A DNA stretch of 64,000 bases from an uncultured Eubacteriales bacterium (GCA_949293815.1 CASFEZ010000001.1:87875-151874), one strand, 5' to 3'. Shown: positions 7,566 to 17,041, counted from the stretch's first letter. Notes: generated from the letters alone by a model not told the origin. A program made the numbers and translations.

Positions 7566-9059
7566 ATGGGGTTTTGCGAACATTGTAAAAACGACAACCA
7601 AACGACCAATGCCTGCGCTTATTGCGGGTCGTATGTGCTGTCCGGCAACGGCAGCTTTGTTTTTGGCAACAATATGCAGGCTTCGGTGCCTTGTACATAT
7701 TATTTTACCAACCGGTATTTGATAATCGGGGCCTATTCCGCCAAAGAGCAACAGAAAAAGGCGATCGCCGGCGTGGCGTTCGGCGCAATTGGTATGCTGG
7801 CTTCAGAAGCGGTCGGAGCGAGGAAGACCGAGCCCTATGGATTTTATGATTTGCGTGAATGTGCGCAGGTAATTTTCCCCTGTTGTGTGAAAGGAGCAGA
7901 AAAGGTGCTCGCCGTTCGTTTTATCAATCGGGACGGTACCGATTTTGCGCTTGCTTTTACCGATCGGCAGCCAAAAAAGCAAGGACTGGATTTGCTGTTG
8001 CAAACCTTTCAGCAGACAGGCATGCAAGTTGTTTCCGAACCGGTTGTGTATAACTCTTTTTGTGTTAATCCTTTGGTTGACAGTAATACCTATAATCGGC
8101 GTATTTGTTATTCCGCCGGCGGATTTGTTCGGCGGCTACCGGAGCAATTTATTGCGCCGCAAATCGATACCGGGGCGCAGGTATCATATTCCCAAAGCCC
8201 GCCTTCTTATGGCATCGCCAACGCATCGGAACAGCCGGACGCTTATGCAAATCGCAGGCTTTGCGGTGAACAGAGCGCCGATGAAAACGAAGCCACCAGA
8301 CTGCTTATCAATCAGCCGTCGGTTACCGATCCGCAGGTCGGTACGATGCTCGACGAGCAGACCATAAAGAAGAGAAAGAACCGGCGGCTATTCTTTTCCC
8401 TCGGCGGCATCGCAATTTGCCTGGTGATTCTTGTGGTGACCTTTGCGCTCAAAGGGGCGTTTATGGAAGAGGAAGAGCCGGTTGATCTTTCTGCCCTTGC
8501 TTCCCTTGCCGAGCAATACACCTCCTCATCTTCCCGACAGGATGATACCTCAGCGGCGAATTCTACCGACACGCCAGAGACAATGCCCTTTTCTTACGGT
8601 TCCATAGAAAACAATGTCTATAGCAACCAATGGGCAAATCTGCGCTTTGATATGGGAGAGAATTGGGTGGAAGCGCCCCAGGAGGCCTATGATACATATT
8701 ATACCGATACGACAAGCTGCGATTTTTATTGTGTGAATGCCAAGAGCCATTTAATTGCGGTTGTTTTTACGGATATATCTTCTATGTGGGAGATCGATTT
8801 ATATTCTGATGCAGATTTAATGCAAGATTATATAGAAGTATTTATTGAGCAGCTTGGTGAACCGGTTTCGCAAAATACAGAAGAAACGGTGTTCGCAGGG
8901 CAGACCTATCAGCATAGCGACTTGTTATTTTCAAATAATGTCTGCTTCTCCATTTATCTGCGCAGACAGGATGACTATATCATCACTTGTCTGATTACCG
9001 GTGAGGATGCCCGGGAAAATGTGCAGTATGCGACCGGATTCCAACCCCTTGCCGAATAA
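7566..9059 (+). CDS. Zinc-ribbon membrane protein of unknown function
   Basis: The 497-residue protein starts with a four-cysteine zinc ribbon (CEHC...CAYC, residues 3-20). It continues with a domain of about 120 residues that looks like an intracellular PH-like or YcxB-like fold (inference), a charged linker, one membrane segment (about 275-297) and an extracellular region of about 200 residues without a recognised domain. GGAGGG before the second ATG of the frame sets the start; the upstream ATG overlaps that site. It is monocistronic, between its own promoter and terminator. Four other zinc-ribbon/TM proteins occur in the window (34085, 36842, 37537, 48448), which suggests a lineage-expanded architecture. 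No function can be assigned. Confidence 0.75.
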   Translation: MGFCEHCKNDNQTTNACAYCGSYVLSGNGSFVFGNNMQASVPCTYYFTNRYLIIGAYSAKEQQKKAIAGVAFGAIGMLASEAVGARKTEPYGFYDLRECAQVIFPCCVKGAEKVLAVRFINRDGTDFALAFTDRQPKKQGLDLLLQTFQQTGMQVVSEPVVYNSFCVNPLVDSNTYNRRICYSAGGFVRRLPEQFIAPQIDTGAQVSYSQSPPSYGIANASEQPDAYANRRLCGEQSADENEATRLLINQPSVTDPQVGTMLDEQTIKKRKNRRLFFSLGGIAICLVILVVTFALKGAFMEEEEPVDLSALASLAEQYTSSSSRQDDTSAANSTDTPETMPFSYGSIENNVYSNQWANLRFDMGENWVEAPQEAYDTYYTDTTSCDFYCVNAKSHLIAVVFTDISSMWEIDLYSDADLMQDYIEVFIEQLGEPVSQNTEETVFAGQTYQHSDLLFSNNVCFSIYLRRQDDYIITCLITGEDARENVQYATGFQPLAE

Positions 9060-9109
9060 GAATGGCGTACTTTTGTCCATGCTGCGTCAAAGGCGCGAAC
9101 AGCAATTTT

Positions 9110-9158
9110 CAGGGAAACGATATGGCTTGGTGCATGTCGTTTCCCTGTTGTTTTGTTT
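9110..9158 (+). terminator. Intrinsic terminator
   Basis: CAGGGAAACGA pairs with TCGTTTCCCTG, followed by TTGTTTTGTTTT. Confidence 0.75.
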
Positions 9159-9203
9159 TATCAGCGCAACAGCGATTGTTGCCGTGTCATTTACAGGTAT
9201 TGC

Positions 9204-9232
9204 TTGACCTTTAACTGCATTTTTTGTATAAT
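9204..9232 (+). promoter_or_regulatory. Sigma-A promoter for sulfatase operon
   Basis: TTGACC, 17 bp, TATAAT; the -10 box is 34 bp upstream of the sulfatase start codon. Confidence 0.75.
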
Positions 9233-9266
9233 TTATTATAGTATATATGAGATCGGGGAAGGTTGT

Positions 9267-11378
9267 ATGAAAAGAAAAATTGAACTCGACAGAGGAAAAA
9301 AGAAAGTTCCGCTGATTTTGATGGCGATTGGCGTTGCATTGGCGCTGGCGCTGTTGATTGTGCGGCTGAATATTGTGGCTATTCTCTGCGTTTTGTACTG
9401 CTGCATCCTGTCGGCGGTGTTCATCATTGCCCTGATTGCCAAACAGAAGGTTTATGCGCCCATGGTTTACGGCTTTGCCGCCGCGCTGGCGGGCGTGGCT
9501 GCCTACTATATCATCTGGGGCGCGGATGCGGGCTTCGGCGCGTTTTCCTCCGGGCTTGCGGGCTATTCCTCGGCGGAAAACAGCCTGTTCACCGGCGAGG
9601 GCAATTTCGGAACGCGGCTTTTGGGCAATATTTTGCTGGCATTGCCCTGCTCGCTCTGCCTGTGGGGACTGTTCTTTGTTGCGCGTAAATCCTTTAAAAA
9701 AGAAGGCGCAAAGAAAGCGCTGTCCGGTCTGCTGAGCGTGCTGCTGACCGGTTGCTGCGTTTTTTATGTATTTACCATGAACCTGCGTTCCAAACCCAAT
9801 ACCGAGCGTCTGTGGGAGGGGCATGACGATTATCTGAGCAATGTGGATAAAACCGCCACCGCCGACAGCCCGAATGTGCTCTTTATTTTAATGGACGATT
9901 TGGGCTGGGGGGACGTATCCTTAAACGGCGCGATTTACGACACGCCGAATATTGACAGCATTGGCGAAAACGGTCTGAATTTTGAGAACTTTTATTCCTC
10001 CTATTCCGTCTGTTCCCCCGCCCGTTTTGCCGCCATGACCGGTCGGTATCCGTACCGCGGCTATGCGGATAATGTGATGTATCCGACCATCAATACCCTT
10101 TCCCCCTTCGCGTCTACCCGTGTGTTCAATGCCATCGAAATGGGCGCAAATGCGGACGGTATGCTCGGCGATGAAGTGACCGTTGCCGAAACCTTTCAGG
10201 CGGCGGGCTACAGCACCGGTCTGTTCGGCAAATGGCACCTGGGCGATTACGGCGAATACCTGCCCACCAACCAGGGCTTTGATTATTTCTACGGCAGCCA
10301 CCATGTCAACGATATGACCCCCTTCTACCATGTGCGGGAGGAGAACGGGGAATATACGATTGTTCACGGTACCGATGCGCTGAAGGATCAGTCCAACGCA
10401 ACCAAATGGATTCACGAGGAGCTGAGCGCGTGGATTACCGAACAGGCGCAGTCCGACCAGCCCTTCTTCGCCTGCTATACCTCCCCCTGGCCCCATGCGC
10501 CGGTTTATGCGGGCGATGACTTCGACGGGGTCAGCGGCATGGGCACCTATGTGGACTGTATGACGGAATTCGATACCTATCTGGGCGAGCTGTTTGACAC
10601 GATGGACGAGCTGGGCGTTTTGGATAATACGATTATCGTCTTTACCAGCGACAACGGTCCCGCGCTGGAGGGCTCCGTTGCCGAGCTGCGGGGCGGAAAA
10701 TATCTGGCGTATGAGGGCGGACAGAAGGTGCCCTTTATGATTCGCTGGGACAATGCCGGCGGCGCGCTCGGTCAGGCGGGCGATACGAGAGAGCAGGCGG
10801 CAACCTTAGTGGATCTGTACCCGACGCTGGTTGAGCTTTGCGGCATTACCGGTCAGGGCGGCACGGTGGATAACTACCTGCCCGCGGACAGAATGATCGA
10901 CGGCAAATCCATGGCACCGCTCCTGCGTGACGATACGGTGATTCATACCGAGGATTCCCCCATCCTGCATATGAAGCGCGAGGATATCAAAGCCATTCAG
11001 TATACCGTTTCCGCCGATTCGGTGAAGGAGCAGTATCCGGATTATGACTATGCTATTCTTCAGGATAATGCGTTCATTACCTTCAAATACTTCGACCGTA
11101 TTCAGAACGATAACTCCGCCTTTTTCGACAAGTACCGCAGCAACTGGCTGCATATTCTCACCGATGACAGCGGCGAGAATTACAACCGTACAACGGTTTA
11201 CCCGGAAATTGCCGGTGAAATGCACGACAAGCTGGACGAGATACAAAGAGACTTCCGAGAAAACCGCCGGGGCGTTCTGACCGGTGAGCAGCTCTCCGGT
11301 CAGGCGGAGGAGATGGCGGATACGACCGCCGGTACCGCGTCAGAGAGCGGCACGGAAGCGGGAACGGAGGCGCAGTAG
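9267..11378 (+). CDS. Membrane-anchored type I sulfatase
   Basis: The 703-residue protein has an N-terminal block of about four membrane helices (residues about 12-185) and a C-terminal alkaline-phosphatase-superfamily sulfatase domain. The formylglycine motif is CSPAR, with the modifiable Cys at residue 249, followed by MTGRYP, so it is the Cys type that needs a maturase. Metal-site motifs LMDDLGWGD near 210 and the downstream TSDNGP are present. The catalytic domain should face outside. The radical-SAM maturase gene starts 1 bp after the stop codon. GGGGAAGG before the ATG at 9267 supports the start; longer frames lack a site. The substrate is unknown; glycan or sulfolipid sulfates are possible. 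Confidence 0.92.
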   Translation: MKRKIELDRGKKKVPLILMAIGVALALALLIVRLNIVAILCVLYCCILSAVFIIALIAKQKVYAPMVYGFAAALAGVAAYYIIWGADAGFGAFSSGLAGYSSAENSLFTGEGNFGTRLLGNILLALPCSLCLWGLFFVARKSFKKEGAKKALSGLLSVLLTGCCVFYVFTMNLRSKPNTERLWEGHDDYLSNVDKTATADSPNVLFILMDDLGWGDVSLNGAIYDTPNIDSIGENGLNFENFYSSYSVCSPARFAAMTGRYPYRGYADNVMYPTINTLSPFASTRVFNAIEMGANADGMLGDEVTVAETFQAAGYSTGLFGKWHLGDYGEYLPTNQGFDYFYGSHHVNDMTPFYHVREENGEYTIVHGTDALKDQSNATKWIHEELSAWITEQAQSDQPFFACYTSPWPHAPVYAGDDFDGVSGMGTYVDCMTEFDTYLGELFDTMDELGVLDNTIIVFTSDNGPALEGSVAELRGGKYLAYEGGQKVPFMIRWDNAGGALGQAGDTREQAATLVDLYPTLVELCGITGQGGTVDNYLPADRMIDGKSMAPLLRDDTVIHTEDSPILHMKREDIKAIQYTVSADSVKEQYPDYDYAILQDNAFITFKYFDRIQNDNSAFFDKYRSNWLHILTDDSGENYNRTTVYPEIAGEMHDKLDEIQRDFRENRRGVLTGEQLSGQAEEMADTTAGTASESGTEAGTEAQ

Positions 11379-11379
11379 G

Positions 11380-12474
11380 ATGCCGCCGGTATCGCTGATG
11401 ATAAAGCCCGCTTCGTCCCTGTGTAATTTGTCCTGCCGGTATTGCTTTTACCGGGATGTTTCCGCGCACCGGGAGCATCTCGGTTTTGGACAAATGCGCG
11501 AGGAAACCGCCGCCGTGCTGATTCGCAAAGCCTTTGCTTTTGCTGACGGCGCACCGGTGGCGTTCGCCTTCCAGGGCGGCGAGCCGACGCTGCGGGGGCT
11601 GGATTTTTTCCGGTTCTTTGTGAAAACCGCCCGGGCGGAAAATCAAAAAAACAGCCCGGTGTTTTATTCCATACAGACCAACGGAACAATAATCAACGAG
11701 GAATGGGCCGCTTTTTTTACCGAAAACCACTTCCTTGTGGGGCTGAGTCTGGACGGCAGCCTGAAGAACAACCGGTTCCGCCTGAAGCCCGACGGACAGA
11801 ACGCCTTTTACCAAATCATCACCGCCGCCGAGATTTTCAAAAAGCATAAAACGGATTTTAATATCCTGACCGTGCTCACCGGCTACGCGGCGGAGCACGG
11901 GGAGGAGATTTACCGCTATTTCCGCTCCAAGGGCTTCCGGTATCTGCAATTTATTCCCTGCCTGCGCCCCTTTGATTCCGAAGAGCAGAGCGAATTGTAT
12001 ATGACCGCCGAGCAGTATGCCGATTTTCTGATTCGGGTGTTTAACCTGTATGTCAAAGACTATGTGCGCGGGCAATATGTGAGCGTGCGGCAGTTCGACA
12101 ACTGGGTGCGCCTGTATCTGCGCCAGCCGACCGAGCAATGCGGCATGGCGGGGCACTGCGCCCACCAGTTTGTAGCGGAGGCGGGCGGCAATATCTACCC
12201 CTGTGACTTCTACTGTACCGATGCATACCTTTTGGGCAATATTTGGGAAGCGGATTTCAAGACCATGGCGGAGTCGAAAACCGCCGCGGACTTTATCAAA
12301 GAGAGCCTGCCCGTGCCCGCGCAGTGCAAAACCTGTCGGGTCTATCCCCTCTGCCGGGCAGGGGGCTGCAAACGCACCCGCCAAAGCGCCGATTACTGTA
12401 AAGCCTACCGCGCCTTTTTTGAGACCTGCCTGCCGCTGTTCCGGGTGTTTATCGGCGAAAAGCCCCGCGCCTGA
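11380..12474 (+). CDS. Anaerobic sulfatase maturase (radical SAM/SPASM)
   Basis: The 364-residue protein has the radical-SAM cysteines C15, C19 and C22 in CNLSCRYCFY, then GGEPTLRG and a C-terminal SPASM region with several cysteine pairs (CGMAGHC, YPCDFYC, CKTCRVYPLC). These match anSME enzymes, which turn a sulfatase Cys or Ser into formylglycine without oxygen. The ATG lies directly after the sulfatase stop codon, with GGAGG inside the end of that gene, so the two are translationally coupled. It probably also matures the distant cytosolic sulfatase at 35039. The reaction occurs in the cytoplasm before export of the target. Confidence 0.93.
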   Translation: MPPVSLMIKPASSLCNLSCRYCFYRDVSAHREHLGFGQMREETAAVLIRKAFAFADGAPVAFAFQGGEPTLRGLDFFRFFVKTARAENQKNSPVFYSIQTNGTIINEEWAAFFTENHFLVGLSLDGSLKNNRFRLKPDGQNAFYQIITAAEIFKKHKTDFNILTVLTGYAAEHGEEIYRYFRSKGFRYLQFIPCLRPFDSEEQSELYMTAEQYADFLIRVFNLYVKDYVRGQYVSVRQFDNWVRLYLRQPTEQCGMAGHCAHQFVAEAGGNIYPCDFYCTDAYLLGNIWEADFKTMAESKTAADFIKESLPVPAQCKTCRVYPLCRAGGCKRTRQSADYCKAYRAFFETCLPLFRVFIGEKPRA

Positions 12475-12507
12475 GGGCGCGAATCCATGAGAAAGGGAGA
12501 GAAAACC

Positions 12508-13173
12508 ATGAAGTACTATACCGCCGCCATTTTTGATTTTGACGGCACGCTGGCGGACTCCGGCGAAGGGATTATCAATTGCGTTTTATACGCGCTGCAC
12601 AAATTCGGTATTCCGGAAGAGGACCGACAGAAGCTGACCTATTTTATCGGGCCGCCGCTGTTTGATTCTTTCCGGGATTTATACGGCGTGTCCGATGCGG
12701 ACGCCGACCGGCTGGTTGCCCTCTATCGGGAGCGCTACCATACCAAAGGCGTGCTGGAAAGCCGCCTGTACGAGGGGATCCCTTCGCTGCTGAAACACCT
12801 GCGGCAAAGCGGGATTCCCACCGCCGTCTGTTCCAGCAAACCGGAAAAATTTGTGCGGGAAATTTCGCAAAATCTCGGGATTCTTGAGGATTTGGACGCG
12901 ATTTCCGCCGTATCGTTTGCGGATAAAAACGCCGACAAAGCGCCGCTTTTGCAGAAAGCCCTGGATTTGTTAGGCGTAAAAGCGTCAGAAAAAATCGCCA
13001 TGGTCGGCGACCGGCATTTTGATATGGAGGCCGCCGCTACTCTGGGCGTGAGCGCCATTGGCGTGGGCTACGGCTTCGGCAGCCGCGAAGAGCTGCGCCA
13101 ATCCGGCGCGGACAAAATCGCCGATACGGTGGAGGAACTGGAAACCATACTTTTGGAGGAGGAAAGCAAATGA
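12508..13173 (+). CDS. HAD-family hydrolase, phosphoglycolate phosphatase-like
   Basis: The 221-residue protein has the HAD motifs: FDFDGTLADS (residues 9-18, nucleophile Asp and acid Asp), the CSSKP Ser/Lys motif near 111-115, and MVGDRHFD near 167. The helical cap insert after motif I is typical of the Gph/PpaX group, which act on phosphoglycolate, pyrophosphate or small sugar phosphates. Which of these is the substrate cannot be told. The inner ATG is chosen because AAAGGGAG precedes it. It follows the maturase gene by about 30 bp and overlaps the lipoprotein gene by 4 bp. Confidence 0.88.
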   Translation: MKYYTAAIFDFDGTLADSGEGIINCVLYALHKFGIPEEDRQKLTYFIGPPLFDSFRDLYGVSDADADRLVALYRERYHTKGVLESRLYEGIPSLLKHLRQSGIPTAVCSSKPEKFVREISQNLGILEDLDAISAVSFADKNADKAPLLQKALDLLGVKASEKIAMVGDRHFDMEAAATLGVSAIGVGYGFGSREELRQSGADKIADTVEELETILLEEESK

Positions 13174-13694
13174 AAAAAGGAATCGCACTGCTGCTTCTGC
13201 TGACCCTTTGCCTCTCTGTTTTTACCGCTTGCGGAAAGGACAGCGACGCCGACGGCACAACCGACCCCGGCGTCACCGTGAACCGGGAGAACCCCTCGGT
13301 CAGCCGGGGCGAAGTGGATATTGCGGGGGCAAACGGGGAGAATACCGGCGCGGACGCCCCCATCGCCACCGACGCCGCCGGACAGGCGGTTTACCAGAAA
13401 CCGGTGGACAAAGAGGCGCTGGATTTGGATACCGACGAGGACATTTCCACCGAGGATTTAAGCTTCACCTATGACGAGCTGGGGCGCATAGCTACCTGCA
13501 CCTATCTGTTGGACGGAAAGGAAATGCAGCTGGAATACGGCTATGGCGAGGACGGCGGCATCTCCCTGTTCGGCCTCTATGACGGCACCATGATTGTAGA
13601 CACCGTCTACTACCCCACCCGCGGCTTCGACCCCGCCTTGGGCTACACCGCCTACGACGGTTATTACTTCTACGGCTACAGCTTTGCTTCCTGA
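13170..13694 (+). CDS. Small lipoprotein of unknown function
   Basis: The 174-residue protein has a lipoprotein signal with lipobox FTAC near residues 18-21, followed by a low-complexity Asp/Gly/Thr-rich stretch. A small C-terminal region rich in Tyr and acidic residues resembles an RHS/YD-like strand repeat (LTYDELGRIATCTY-type wording). It overlaps the HAD gene by ATGA and is followed 14 bp later by the response-regulator frame. It could be a surface sensor accessory for the two-component system, but this is only suggested by position. Confidence 0.7.
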   Translation: MKKGIALLLLLTLCLSVFTACGKDSDADGTTDPGVTVNRENPSVSRGEVDIAGANGENTGADAPIATDAAGQAVYQKPVDKEALDLDTDEDISTEDLSFTYDELGRIATCTYLLDGKEMQLEYGYGEDGGISLFGLYDGTMIVDTVYYPTRGFDPALGYTAYDGYYFYGYSFAS

Positions 13695-13708
13695 AAGGGG
13701 AGGGCAGG

Positions 13709-14401
13709 ATGAATATTGCCGTTGTAGAGGATGACAGCGCCTAGAACCGGGCGCTCTGCCGAATGGCAGGGGAGCTTTCCGGCGAGGGTTCGCAGATTTT
13801 TCCCTTTCTTTCCGGCGGGGATTTTTTATTCCGTTACCGTCCCGGTTTTTTTGATTTGCTGTTATTGGATGTCCAAATGCCCGGCGATGACGGTCTGCGC
13901 GTGGCGCGCGAGGTGCGCCGTTCGGACGATGGGGTCATGCTCGTTTTTGTTACCGCGCTCTCGGATTATGTATTCGAGGGCTATGATGTGGGCGCGGCGC
14001 AGTATCTGTTAAAACCCGTTGACCGCCGGAAGCTGAAAGATTGTATCGACCGCGCAAAACGCCGCACGGAAGAAACCGAAAAGCTGTATTTCCCCACGCC
14101 GGATGGCGTTCGCGGCTTCGGCGCGCGGGAGATCCTGTATCTGGAAGCGAGCGCCCACCAGACCGAGGTGGTGACGGGAACCGGGCGCTTTGTTTGCAGG
14201 GAAGCCTTTGGCGAGGCGGTAAAGCACCTGCCCCGGGATTTTGCCTGTCCGCACCGCTGCTATTGTGTCAACCTTCTTCATGTATGGCAGCTGCAAAAAC
14301 AGGAGCTGGTTTTGGTAAGCGGCGCGCGTATTCCCATCAGCCGCCGCCGGTACGCCGCCTTTGCCGAAGCGTTTTTACAATATGCGCGGAGGGAGCTATG
14401 A
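13709..14401 (+). pseudogene. LytTR response regulator interrupted by an amber codon
   Basis: From the ATG at 13709, which follows GGGGAGGG, the frame begins MNIAVVEDDSA, then hits TAG at 13742-13744, and continues without further stops to 14401. The continuation holds a full receiver (LLLLDVQMP with Asp at codon 54, LKPVD with the conserved Lys) and a C-terminal LytTR DNA-binding domain (EILYLEASAHQTEVV, ISRRRYAAF). Without the first 18 codons the receiver loses its first beta strand and acidic pair. A CAG-to-TAG change would explain it. Options are a true nonsense mutation, a sequencing error or readthrough; other genes here end in TAG. It overlaps the kinase gene by ATGA. Confidence 0.75.
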
Positions 14402-15156
14402 AAACTTTTTTCATCATCGCGCTGTGCGCCGTCTTCGTCATGGCCGCAGCGCTTGCGGTGTTTTTCGCTTTGCGCCGGTACGAGGAAAAACGGCTGGAGC
14501 GCTACCAAAACGATTTGCTCGAGCGCCATTACCACGAGGTGGAAACCATGTACCGCCAAATGCGCGGCTGGCGGCACGATTTGAAAAATCACCTGACTAC
14601 CATGCAGATTCATCTGCAAAACGGGGATATGACAAGGCTCAAGAGCTATTTGGAGCAGCTGAACCAGGAGCTGCTGACCGTAGATACGGTGCTGAAAACC
14701 GGCAATGTGATGATGGACGCGATTTTGAACAGCAAGCTGACTTTGGCGCGGGAAAAACAGATTCGCCTGGACGCGACGGCGCGGGTGCCAAAGGAGCTGC
14801 CCTTTGCCGATACGGATATCTGCGTGGTGGTGGGCAATTTGATGGACAACGCCATTGAATCCTGCGCGCAGATTCCCGCGGCGGAAAGACGGTTCATTCG
14901 GGTCTATATCGGTATGCTGAAAGGGCAGCTGTATATCAGCGTTACCAACGCGGTCGGCGGCGCGCTGCGGCGGTCGGGCAAGACCTATCTTTCCACCAAA
15001 TCCTCCGCCCACGGCTTCGGGCTGTGGCGCATTGACCGTATTGCCGAAAAATACGGCGGCTATGTCAACCGGCAGGACGAAACCGATGTGTTCGCCACCG
15101 AGGTGCTGCTGCCGCTGCCAGAGAACAAGAACGAACCACTCACGCACGAAAACTGA
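14398..15156 (+). CDS. GHKL sensor histidine kinase with a single TM helix
   Basis: The 252-residue protein has one N-terminal membrane helix (about residues 3-25), a coiled-coil-like linker, the phospho-acceptor motif WRHDLKNHL (His60), the N box NLMDNAIES and a G box GFGLWRI. This is the AgrC/ComD-like HPK10 class, but the usual multi-helix peptide-sensing domain is absent. It is paired with the LytTR regulator upstream (4-bp overlap) and with two ABC half-exporters downstream. A role in regulating those exporters is inferred from context. Confidence 0.88.
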   Translation: MKTFFIIALCAVFVMAAALAVFFALRRYEEKRLERYQNDLLERHYHEVETMYRQMRGWRHDLKNHLTTMQIHLQNGDMTRLKSYLEQLNQELLTVDTVLKTGNVMMDAILNSKLTLAREKQIRLDATARVPKELPFADTDICVVVGNLMDNAIESCAQIPAAERRFIRVYIGMLKGQLYISVTNAVGGALRRSGKTYLSTKSSAHGFGLWRIDRIAEKYGGYVNRQDETDVFATEVLLPLPENKNEPLTHEN

Positions 15157-15178
15157 CCTCTCGTGCGTGATTTCTGTT
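15140..15178 (+). terminator. Hairpin between kinase and ABC genes, weak terminator
   Basis: TCACGCACGA pairs perfectly with TCGTGCGTGA, followed by TTTCTGTTTCT. It overlaps the 3' end of the kinase gene. The interrupted T-run suggests partial termination. Confidence 0.5.
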
Positions 15179-15223
15179 TCTATCGGGGAAAAAGTGTATA
15201 CTGGGTGCCAAGGAGATGAGGGT

Positions 15224-17041
15224 ATGAAGAAACGGCAGAAAAAGACAGCGCAAACATTCCGTTCATCGGCGGCCGCGTATCTTTTGGCTATGCTGCCGCC
15301 TGCGGGTCGAGTGCGCCTGCTGCTGTCGGCGGCGGTCAATCTGCTGCTGCCGCTGTTCCCTGCGGCGGTGCTGGGGCTGGTCATTGGAATGATTGAAGAC
15401 GGCGGGGAAAGCCGCGATTTGGTGCTGCCTGTTTTGCTGTGCAGCTTGGGCAGCGCGTTTAGTCTTACGCTGAAAAACATACTGGAAGGGTTCCTTGCGC
15501 TGGACGGTGCCGAGCTGCGCGCGGCGGGTATGCGCCGTATTTTATCGGCAAGTATGGGGATTCCCTATCAGAATATGGAATCCCGCAAAGCGCGCAAAGC
15601 ACTGGATCGTGCCAATGAATTTGTCGGCGGTGGCGGCGGGGATATGCCCGGCATGGCGTCCGCCCCCCAGAGCATGGCGGCGCTTTTGTGCTGTCTTTTC
15701 GGCATGAGTGCCGTGCCCGCCATGCTTTGGGGGGTCAGCCCCTGGCTTTCGGCGCTGATGCTGTTTTGCGGCGGCAGCAGCTTCGCTGTTGAATTGCACA
15801 TCGCAAAAAAGAATAATTCTTTTCATTACCAGCAGATGCTGCCCCTTACCATGAAAATCCGTTACCTTTCCCACGGAAAGCCCACCGAAATCGCCGCCGC
15901 CAAGGATATTCGCATTTTTGACCTGTCCGCCTGGTTCTCGCCGCTGATTACCGCGCTGACCGGCGACCGGATGAACAGGATGCGCGGCTTTTTTCAGCGG
16001 TTTTCCGCCTGGCAGCTGCTGCTTTTGCTGCTGTCGCTGTTGCGGGATGGGGGAATGCTCGCCTTTCTGCTGCGCGGTGTTTTCAGCGGTACGATAACGG
16101 CGGGGGCGTTTGCTTTCTATTTCGGGCTGGTCAATGCCTTTACCGCCTGGGTGGGGCAAATGGCGCAGCTTTGCGCCATTTGGCGGCAAACCGCCTTACA
16201 GTGCGCCGATTACCGCGCCTTTACCGAGCAGCCTCAGCCCTTCGGCGGCGACAGGGAACCTGCGGCGCTTTCGGAAGCGGACTGCGGGGTCGTCTTTGAC
16301 CGGGTTTGTTTTTCCTATGATGCGCAAAGCGAGGCGCTGTCGGATGTTTCCTTTACCGTTCGTCCCGGCGAAAAGATTGCCATTGTCGGCGCAAACGGCG
16401 CGGGCAAGACCACCTGTATGAAGCTGCTCTGCGGTCTGTATCAGCCGGATGCGGGCAGCATTGTCATCGGCGGAAAAGATACGCGAAATTGGGAAAAACC
16501 GGCGCTGATTTCCCTGTTTTCCGCCGTATTTCAGGACGCCTTCCTTTTGGCGGGAACGGTGGCGCAGAATGTAACGCTTTGCACCGCGCCCGACCGGCAG
16601 CGGGTCAGGCAGACGCTGGAAAAGGCGGGGCTTTGGGAAAAAATTGCCGCCCTGCCAAAGGGGATGGATACGCCGCTGAACAAAGAGCTGTTCGCGGACG
16701 GCGTTGCCCTGTCCGGCGGCGAGCTGCAAAAGCTCTTTTTTGCCCGGGCGCTGTATAAAGATGCGCCTGTCATGATATTGGACGAACCGACGGCATCGCT
16801 CGACCCGATTGCCGAAAACGAGCTGTATCGCCGTTTTCACGCCCTGACGCAGGATAAAACCGTGTTTTATATCTCCCACCGCCTGTCCTCCACCCGTTTT
16901 TGCGACCGGATTCTGTTTTTTTCGGACGGGCGCATTGCCGAAACCGGCACCCACGAAGAGCTGATGGCAAAACGGGGCGGCTATTACCGGATGTTCACCA
17001 TGCAGAGCTATTATTACAGAAAAGGGGAGATGCAGCCGTGA
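15224..17041 (+). CDS. ABC half-exporter A of LytTR-linked pair
   Basis: The 605-residue exporter has an N-terminal membrane domain and a C-terminal ATPase with Walker A GANGAGKTT, signature LSGGE and Walker B VMILDEPTASLDP, so the catalytic Glu is intact. The closing HisSwitch reads YISHRLSSTRFCD, a style common in peptide or bacteriocin exporter pairs of Clostridia. No C39 peptidase domain is present. AAGGAG precedes the ATG at 15224. The stop overlaps the start region of the second half-exporter. No precursor peptide gene was found nearby, so the substrate remains open. Confidence 0.9.
   Translation: MKKRQKKTAQTFRSSAAAYLLAMLPPAGRVRLLLSAAVNLLLPLFPAAVLGLVIGMIEDGGESRDLVLPVLLCSLGSAFSLTLKNILEGFLALDGAELRAAGMRRILSASMGIPYQNMESRKARKALDRANEFVGGGGGDMPGMASAPQSMAALLCCLFGMSAVPAMLWGVSPWLSALMLFCGGSSFAVELHIAKKNNSFHYQQMLPLTMKIRYLSHGKPTEIAAAKDIRIFDLSAWFSPLITALTGDRMNRMRGFFQRFSAWQLLLLLLSLLRDGGMLAFLLRGVFSGTITAGAFAFYFGLVNAFTAWVGQMAQLCAIWRQTALQCADYRAFTEQPQPFGGDREPAALSEADCGVVFDRVCFSYDAQSEALSDVSFTVRPGEKIAIVGANGAGKTTCMKLLCGLYQPDAGSIVIGGKDTRNWEKPALISLFSAVFQDAFLLAGTVAQNVTLCTAPDRQRVRQTLEKAGLWEKIAALPKGMDTPLNKELFADGVALSGGELQKLFFARALYKDAPVMILDEPTASLDPIAENELYRRFHALTQDKTVFYISHRLSSTRFCDRILFFSDGRIAETGTHEELMAKRGGYYRMFTMQSYYYRKGEMQP

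Noticed and set aside
11158-12384. 408-codon frame on the minus strand
   Set aside because: Antisense to the radical-SAM maturase, which has clear catalytic motifs.
13742-13744. Pyrrolysine or genome-wide amber recoding
   Set aside because: Other genes here end with TAG, for example the sulfatase at 11376-11378, and no pyl genes are seen.
14278-15480. 400-codon frame on the minus strand
   Set aside because: Antisense to kinase and exporter genes; no domain seen.
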